Positions 8,669 through 13,932 of a stretch of 13,932 nt of DNA are shown here, one piece after another. Both the position numbers and the translations under genes were made by a program. The number at the start of each line of letters is the position of its first letter. Position 1 is the stretch's first letter. The stretch lies in NCBI GenBank assembly GCA_900642245.1, contig CAAAJI010000079.1, forward strand, positions 215,248 through 229,179, in the 5' to 3' direction. Source of the stretch: Fragilaria radians (lineage: Eukaryota > Bacillariophyta > Fragilariophyceae > Fragilariales > Fragilariaceae). The notes beneath the pieces are model-generated. The model was given only the letters and a program-made list of their open reading frames with translations, ran no database searches and was not told the DNA's origin.

Positions 8669-8700
8669 AGAAGGTGTTTACTTCCAGGAAAAAGACCATT
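8626..8700. repeat. Two-unit tandem repeat (period 41) at the right edge of W copy 2
   Basis: A 35-base unit starting GGAGAAGGTG at 8626-8660 is followed by CAATGT and then a 34-base near-copy at 8667-8700, which differs by one A in an A-run. W copy 1 has only one unit (4057-4091), which carries six As like the first unit here. The second unit (five As) runs on into the diverged flank. The first unit therefore looks imported and the second looks like the original resident. Confidence 0.85.
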
Positions 8701-9325
8701 TCTGCTTTCTAATTCCGAAGAAGCCGCTTTCGTTTACTAATGCATATGAGGACGAAGTGGGCACAAACAGCTAATTATAACTCGGAATAGAAACGCAGAG
8801 TATTGTTGCCTGGTTTTCATGGTAAATGGCATCATTACGGAATACAAACTAAGATCAAAAATGAAAGCATGAGAAAAATGGGATGACATTGAAGCATCTT
8901 TTACCATTTTCATGATCTTGTCTTTTAGGCATATCATGAATAATTAGGACAAAGCTATTGTTGTAATTGACCCCATCCCTTAGCTGTAATCATATCCCAA
9001 TCATGTGGCTTAAAAGACAGCGTATTGTTTCACTTTTATAAACTATTTATCAACGCACAAGAAGGACTATATCTCCGATAGGTTGATTTTCATCCTCCAT
9101 GACGACTGATCTAGCAATAACACTGAAATATCCGCTCCATTGATGCTGAAGTAGCTACTTGATCTTCTGTGAAACTTTGTTTTCAACAGTCACTTTTTTC
9201 TTTCAGATATTCTTCTTTTCAGTAAGGTTACTCCAACAAAGATGAATGGAATTAAGCGTGTTAGTACCACAAATTCTTAAGTCTAGCAAGACGATGCCCT
9301 CTACAGGATTTGTTCTTCATAGTAC
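8669..9325. repeat. Old, diverged right flank of W, copy 2
   Basis: Counterpart of 4100-4840 at roughly 75-80% identity; the resident tandem unit occupies its first bases. Copy 1 contains extra bases relative to this copy, for example around 4470-4560 and 4615-4690. No conserved reading frame: a 66-codon minus-strand frame at 8737-8937 is broken in copy 1. Confidence 0.7.
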
Positions 9326-10654
9326 CAAAATTCTTCAAATTTCTTCCTCGATTTTATTAATTAATAATGAAGACATTGGATATTTTAGCACATCTAATGC
9401 AACAACAACTGAGCATAATGATAGCTGTTTTCATTTCGTTTTAAAATTTTAGATGATACTTTGAAAAAGTCTCTAAAGTTTGTTTTATACTTAACTATGT
9501 GTGCTTGTTAAAACGAATTAAAAGAATATGATTTGGATTGTGAGTCAACCAAGACTACTTCATTCCAAGATAAGAAAAACAAAATAAGTTTTTCATAGCT
9601 CTTTAAAAACGGGACAAAAATTATTTCTATTTCAATCTAGGATAGATCAATATAATTTTGCTCCAGTTAAATGTACTTCCGCATAACTAGATGAGTTACT
9701 GACTGATTGAATGTGACAATATGTCGACGTATGACATAACTCCTTTTTGTCTAAAACATAAGAATACCGTGATTCCCTAGCTTTAATCAATTTTAAGGGT
9801 CGTGGTTTGCAAATTATAGACCCATAATTGGTTGTTGCGCCTGAATAGGGCAATTGTAATCTTTTATTGCCAACTGAACAATAGGTACACAATAGTAATG
9901 GTACTAAAGAATGTTGATTCATTTGGCATTAACAAAATGTCCAAACTGCAAATGTTACATGACTCCAAATATCATGAAAATGAAAGGTCAAGTTATTTGC
10001 AATTGCATCAAACAGTGAAGAGTTCTTACTAGCAAATCAGCACATATATGTGCAAAGATTATCAATGATTTGTATGTACAAAAAAGAGAAAATTATAAAA
10101 TTTAAAGGTTTGTATTTTCAAAACAGAGAAAACATTAATGATAAATCAAAATATACTATGTTTCTTTAGGCTATCGTCTTTGAAAACAAATTAATTGCCT
10201 AAAAATGTTTTTAAAAAGTGCAACCTATGGTAGCAGTAAAACGAATTTAGTCTTGTTATACAAAGGCATTACAAGTCTAGATTAGTACTTACTTACTTTT
10301 TAACATGATAAATAGTCACATCATAAAAGGCCTGTATCTTATGGTCCTAGGATGCAAGGAGGAACTCTGCCCATCCAAGGAAAGGAGAGGTACACTAAAC
10401 ACCAAACAAGTGAACTAACAGTTTCTATAAAATGTATGTCAATGAATCTAAAACAAATGTGACAAAAGAATAATAAGTCTTTGTATCAATTCTTCAAGGC
10501 AGCTCTTTAATCAAAATACTAGATTAATCTTTTATTGTGAGGCAAAATGTATTCCTTGACCTTCAGGCAGTTATAAATTCTTAATTGCCGATAGCTCTAG
10601 AATTATCCTAAACGGAAGCTTAAATCTGTGAACATCGATGGTTTCGAAACCTCA
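9326..10654. other. Gene-free stretch, about 1.3 kb
   Basis: The longest frame is a 91-codon minus-strand one (9647-9922) with no recognisable motif and no targeting signal; it overlaps a 66-codon plus-strand frame and is probably chance. The stretch contains one copy of a short diverged repeat (9364-9440). No RNA genes were recognised. Given the integrase remnant that follows, part of it may be decayed retroelement. Confidence 0.35.
9364..9440. repeat. Short diverged repeat, partner at 11038-11118
   Basis: About 75 bases align at roughly 70-75% with 11038-11118 in the same orientation. Shared anchors are TTAGCACATCTAA, GAACAACAA/CAACAACAA and TAGCTGTT. The partner lies about 300 bases upstream of the phosphoesterase gene. 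Confidence 0.5.
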
Positions 10655-10863
10655 TTTCGCTTATTAAGAATTATCTCTAAAAAAATAAGAGAAAGAAATA
10701 TCCTTAATCATACGGAAATGGAGATCATATACTGGTCACCTCCCAGGAATACCTGGGAAAGTTGAAAATTTCTAGATCTGGACCATGCCCTGTGAGTATC
10801 GTTTACAATAATGGGCCAATCCAAAGATATCAAGTTACTGTTTCTAAAGGGATGGAAAAATGA
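10655..10863 (+). pseudogene. Broken C-terminal end of an LTR-retroelement integrase (Ty3/gypsy-like)
   Basis: The plus strand encodes KKIRERNILNH (codons up to 10711); after a -1 frame change within the CATAC at 10709-10713 it continues as YGNGDHILVTSQ. Together this gives the H-x-Y-x-x-GD-x-x-L signature that begins the integrase C-terminal domain. It is followed by GKLKISRSGPCPV (GP at 10780-10785) and IVYNNGPIQRYQV (VYNNG at 10801-10815), matching the usual GP-(F/Y)-x-V..VY-x-NG-(T)-(V) core, and then a TGA at 10861-10863. The upstream catalytic domain, reverse transcriptase and LTRs were not found. The frameshift, the Pro in place of Thr after NG, and the early stop show a dead fragment. 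The family call rests on motif order recalled from knowledge, not on a search. Confidence 0.6.
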
Positions 10864-11404
10864 GGTTATCCCTAAGACTATTGGGGGCAAGTGCTATTTA
10901 CTACAATCTTAAAAGATCTTATTTTAAGATGATAGTTAAGCTCATCAAACTAATCTAGAAAGAGATCATTTCAAGATATTTTATTTTGTTCCAACATTTG
11001 AAGAACTACAGTGTTGCTAATACATGCTAATGTAGATGATAAAGATACCAGATTTATTAGCACATCTAAAAGAACAACAATTATAAATGGTATTAGCTGT
11101 TGCTTTTTTTTTCGCTTGCAAGTTTAGGTTCTTACGAAGCAAAGTTCTCTTACATTTAGATGTAGCCTCGATGATGTTACTGGCTGCTTAGATATTGTGG
11201 AACGGGCATTGCAAGACTGGAAAAATTGATATTGAGCATAATTTTGAGCCATACCAACCTCAAGCAAAAATTGACGGTTAATTTTTTGATCGATGATATC
11301 CTTAAAAAGTTTACTAACTGTCACAAGCTACAGTTACAGTAGTTTTCCTCGAATGAATCTCAAGATACTTTCGCCAAAGTCAAATTTATAGTTTAAAACA
11401 CGTT
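10864..11404. other. Intergenic region upstream of the phosphoesterase gene
   Basis: No gene is seen. A 66-codon minus-strand frame (11124-11324) has no recognisable features. The region holds the partner copy of the short repeat (11038-11118). Any promoter for the phosphoesterase should lie here, but no convincing TATA box or known diatom element was recognised. Confidence 0.4.
11038..11118. repeat. Short diverged repeat, partner of 9364-9440
   Basis: Same orientation as 9364-9440. Anchors TTAGCACATCTAA and TAGCTGTT are shared, with scattered changes and small gaps. Together with the integrase remnant between the two copies it could mark the ends of an old insertion, but the match is too short and weak to call LTRs. 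Confidence 0.5.
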
Positions 11405-11443
11405 ATGCAATTCTCATGTTTCCTCTTCTACTTCTCGGTTTGA
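11405..11443 (+). promoter_or_regulatory. 12-codon upstream reading frame overlapping the phosphoesterase start
   Basis: An ATG at 11405-11407 opens a 12-codon frame (MQFSCFLFYFSV) ending in TGA at 11441-11443. It begins 11 bases before the phosphoesterase ATG and overlaps its first codons in another frame. If transcripts start upstream of 11405, scanning ribosomes would meet this ATG first, which would lower phosphoesterase translation. If transcription starts between the two ATGs it is irrelevant. The reading frame is seen; the effect is inferred. Confidence 0.35.
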
Positions 11444-13113
11444 TTCCACCAATCGTGAAGTCAATAAGCTTACCATTGAATGATATCAACATCTTAGTTG
11501 TCACAGACGTCCATGCTTGGATTGGAAGCCGTAAGAGGCACGAGCCTCAGTGGGATGCAGATTATGGTCATGTGATTTCGTTCTACGAACGAATGAAAAC
11601 CAACCAGTTCCTGGACAAGAACCTGCTATTTCTAATGAATGGTGACTTTGTAGATGGAACTGGACTTTCCTCGAATCCGCCAGAACTTTTGACTCCTATT
11701 TTACAAAAGATGCCATGGGATGCTCTAACGATTGGCAATCATGAATTATATCGGAATTCCACGATTGAACATATAACAGACTCAGGATTCGCAGAACATT
11801 GGGGAAGAAAATATGTGACTTCGAATGTCATACGACTTGAGGGATCTGTAGAATTAGGACCTTTAGGTGGATCTAGACACCTTATATGGGAAGGCCCTAC
11901 AGCAAGAGTACTAATTTTTGGATTTTTATACGATATGATCGACCATTCGCCACTGGTTGCTGTGGAACCTGTGAGCAAGGTTGTTGAGCAACAATGGTTT
12001 ACATCCGCTCTGAAACAAGATTATCAAGCAATTGTTTGCATGGTGCATATGCATGTCACAGATCCCCTTGTCTTGGTTATTCAATCGAAAATAAGAAGCG
12101 TGGTGGGAGACGACATACCAATCCAATTTATTTCAGGGCATAGTCATATTCGAGCATTTGAATCGATTGATAATCGATCAACAAGTTTTGAAGCTGGTCA
12201 TTACTTGGATACGATTGGATTCGTTTCGTTTGACCTAAATGGTACAAACTTTGAACATGTTTTCATTGACGCAACTGTGGATACCCTTCAATCAATTGTT
12301 GGTGTTAATGATATCATGACAGACAATGGCACTCAAATACAAGATATGATTCAAGCCGCTCAGATGAACTTGGGATTGCTTGAAAGCGTGGGATGTGCCC
12401 CTAATCATTTTCTGCTCGATGTTGATTTATCCCACCCTCAATCGTTATGGCGATTCTACATGAAAAATGTTATCATGGAATTTTTCTTTCATAATTCAGC
12501 AAATGTAGTTTACATTCAAGGAAGCGGTGCTTTTCGATATGACCTATACCAAGGGCAGATCCTTCTTGATGATATCGTTACAATGAACCCTTTTAACGAC
12601 ACTATATATAGAGTTACACAAGCGCTCAAAGGGAACTATCTTATTCAGATTTTAAACGGAGAAGATATCAATACACAGCCAGCTGTGCCTTGGATGATGA
12701 ATGTTCCGAACTATATCTTTTCAAGGAATGATATTGACCCTGAGAAGACGTATGAGGTTTTCACAGCATTCTTCGATTTGGCATATGTTGTGGAAAGAGT
12801 GGAAAAAGTGACAGGGCAATCTGTCACCCCTGAACCCCAGAATATGGCTACTACAGATTTATGGATTAACTTTATTCAAGAACAATGGCGATTCGAAAAT
12901 CAATGTCAAGAATCAACAGTTGATAATCATGTCGGCTTGATTTTTATTTTCCTATTCGTTTTCTCGGCTGTGATCTTTGGACTTGTTATATTTGTAAGGA
13001 GTAGACAAGCGCTTGCGGGTTATAATCGAGCAACTTCGATTACTAGCGAAAAACTAGCAGAAGTTACGGATGATTTGGCATTCGATGATAACTTTACAAG
13101 AGAATTAATCTGA
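11416..13113 (+). CDS. Membrane-anchored calcineurin-like metallophosphoesterase / 5'-nucleotidase family protein
   Basis: Intronless, 565 residues; an in-frame TAG at 11389-11391 bounds the start. Residues 1-18 are a hydrophobic signal peptide. The metallophosphoesterase domain carries every metal-site motif: TDVHAW (30-35, D31 and H33), NGDFVD (75-80), GNHE (107-110), MVHMHV (209-214) and GHSH (241-244). Residues 361-415 fit the 5'-nucleotidase C-terminal domain: VYIQGSGAFR (365-374), YQG, then NPFNDT (391-396) before a hydrophobic VTQALKG. A membrane segment at about 506-527 is followed by RSR and a 38-residue acidic tail, giving a type I topology with the enzyme outside the cytosol. Lumenal N-glycosylation sequons occur at N114, N253, N275, N304 and N394. 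Its size and architecture resemble fungal vacuolar and protist proteins of this family. It likely hydrolyses nucleotides or related phosphoesters at the cell surface or in a vacuole; the substrate is unknown. Confidence 0.93.
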   Translation: MFPLLLLGLIPPIVKSISLPLNDINILVVTDVHAWIGSRKRHEPQWDADYGHVISFYERMKTNQFLDKNLLFLMNGDFVDGTGLSSNPPELLTPILQKMPWDALTIGNHELYRNSTIEHITDSGFAEHWGRKYVTSNVIRLEGSVELGPLGGSRHLIWEGPTARVLIFGFLYDMIDHSPLVAVEPVSKVVEQQWFTSALKQDYQAIVCMVHMHVTDPLVLVIQSKIRSVVGDDIPIQFISGHSHIRAFESIDNRSTSFEAGHYLDTIGFVSFDLNGTNFEHVFIDATVDTLQSIVGVNDIMTDNGTQIQDMIQAAQMNLGLLESVGCAPNHFLLDVDLSHPQSLWRFYMKNVIMEFFFHNSANVVYIQGSGAFRYDLYQGQILLDDIVTMNPFNDTIYRVTQALKGNYLIQILNGEDINTQPAVPWMMNVPNYIFSRNDIDPEKTYEVFTAFFDLAYVVERVEKVTGQSVTPEPQNMATTDLWINFIQEQWRFENQCQESTVDNHVGLIFIFLFVFSAVIFGLVIFVRSRQALAGYNRATSITSEKLAEVTDDLAFDDNFTRELI

Positions 13114-13932
13114 TACTGATATTACATTTGAACTATATGACAAGAAAGTAAAAGTAATGGTATACTTAGTTTTGTATCCCTATAAAGAGTCCCAACCAAA
13201 ATATTCATAATCTCCTTAACGTATCTAATATTGAGATGATAATGATGCCATTTTGATTTCCACAGGCTTTTGAAGTCATTACGAAATATTTCCTATAGAA
13301 CATCCTATCCAATTACACAACATTTATTTTATGTCTCAAGAAGAAAGGAAAAGGAATTCAATAATACGCGCCACAAAATGACGTAACGGTTTTCATCAAG
13401 CACATGCCATGAAACTGCTAAACCTCAAAGCGTATTACAGAACAACAGAGAATTCTTTACAAATACACAAAAGAAATATCAAAAATTATTGTCTAGTGAA
13501 GAAGAAGTTCAAAACAAAGGAAGTCAATGAGGAGAAAAAATGTGTGGTGAATTAATCTCTCGCTCTTGACATGTTGTTTCAGATTTAATTCAAAAATAAC
13601 TTTAGCAATGACTTTCGCTCCCATTCAGCTTTCACAACATAAGGAAAATTTAGGTTCATCCTGAAAGTCCTGTATTCCCATTTCCTAACTGAATGGCATG
13701 CCTTTGACATAACATAAAGTTCTCCTTCGCCTAATAGAATTCCTATGTTAGCTTCATTTTAGGATTTGAAAATGTAACATCAATCAGCGAAAGCAACCAG
13801 ATGGTTACCTAAATCAATGTTTCTCGCATCAAAGGAATCTTACTCAAGGCAGAGCAATCTTATAAAGTAAATTAATATCAAAAATGGTTTAAAATCAACA
13901 CATTTTCTAGATTTCATCTTTTGAAACATTTT
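13114..13932. other. Downstream region with no gene recognised
   Basis: No frame of 60 codons and no protein-like short frame was found on either strand. It begins with the phosphoesterase 3' untranslated region; no polyadenylation signal is certain. A single CRE-like TGACGTAA occurs at 13379-13386, with no gene start next to it in the window. No repeats shared with the rest of the window were noticed. Confidence 0.4.

Noticed and set aside
9647..9922. 91-codon minus-strand frame
   Set aside because: No recognisable domain and overlapped by another open frame; a chance frame cannot be excluded, so it was not called a gene.
10741..10758. Perfect 7-bp inverted repeat TCCCAGG / CCTGGGA with a 4-base loop
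   Set aside because: Falls inside the integrase remnant and is explained by its codons (Ser-Gln-Glu-Tyr-Leu-Gly); too short to claim a structure.
11739..12126. Two minus-strand frames (79 and 66 codons) antisense to the phosphoesterase gene
   Set aside because: Shadows of a strongly supported coding region.
1..13932. CRISPR array, tRNA, rRNA or bacterial operon
   Set aside because: No regularly spaced short repeats, no tRNA T-arm signature with a matching acceptor stem, and no ribosome-binding sites or clustered co-directional genes; the content is eukaryotic.

Overview
The window looks like nuclear DNA from a diatom or a close relative. It is AT-rich and gene-sparse, with no operon structure. 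Three things point to this group: a short reading frame at the left edge has a signal peptide ending in an ASAFAP-like 'TSA-FVSP' junction (the plastid-import signature of algae with secondary plastids); a duplicated 209-residue protein matches, from memory, an uncharacterised family common in diatom genomes; and there is a membrane-anchored 5'-nucleotidase-type phosphoesterase. No search could be run, so the assignment is inference.

Layout. 1-300: a 43-codon frame on the minus strand (17-148) with a signal peptide, and two CRE-like TGACGT/ACGTCA sites just upstream of its ATG. 290-9330: a mosaic of diverged repeats. Four segment types recur: X (2081-2220 and 5553-5692), Y (293-330 and 5699-5736), Z (422-638 and 7193-7433) and W (2900 to about 4840 and 7467 to about 9325). 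Inside W, a 1.2-kb core is almost identical in the two copies (1042 bases with no difference seen) and carries the 209-residue gene, its upstream region and its 3' flank. The sequence just outside the core is only about 75-80% alike. This is best explained by recent gene conversion or re-duplication within an old repeat family. A degenerate reading frame with two internal stops lies at 607-942 (minus). 9330-11400: no intact gene, but the broken C-terminal end of a retroelement integrase lies at 10655-10863 (plus). 11416-13113: the best gene in the window, an intronless 565-residue calcineurin-like metallophosphoesterase/5'-nucleotidase with signal peptide, glycosylation sites and a C-terminal membrane anchor. 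A 12-codon upstream frame overlaps its start codon. 13114-13932: nothing recognisable.

The genes do not form a pathway. The main story is repeat turnover: an uncharacterised gene being duplicated and kept uniform within a decaying repeat array, beside retroelement debris and one conserved housekeeping-type or phosphate-scavenging ectoenzyme.
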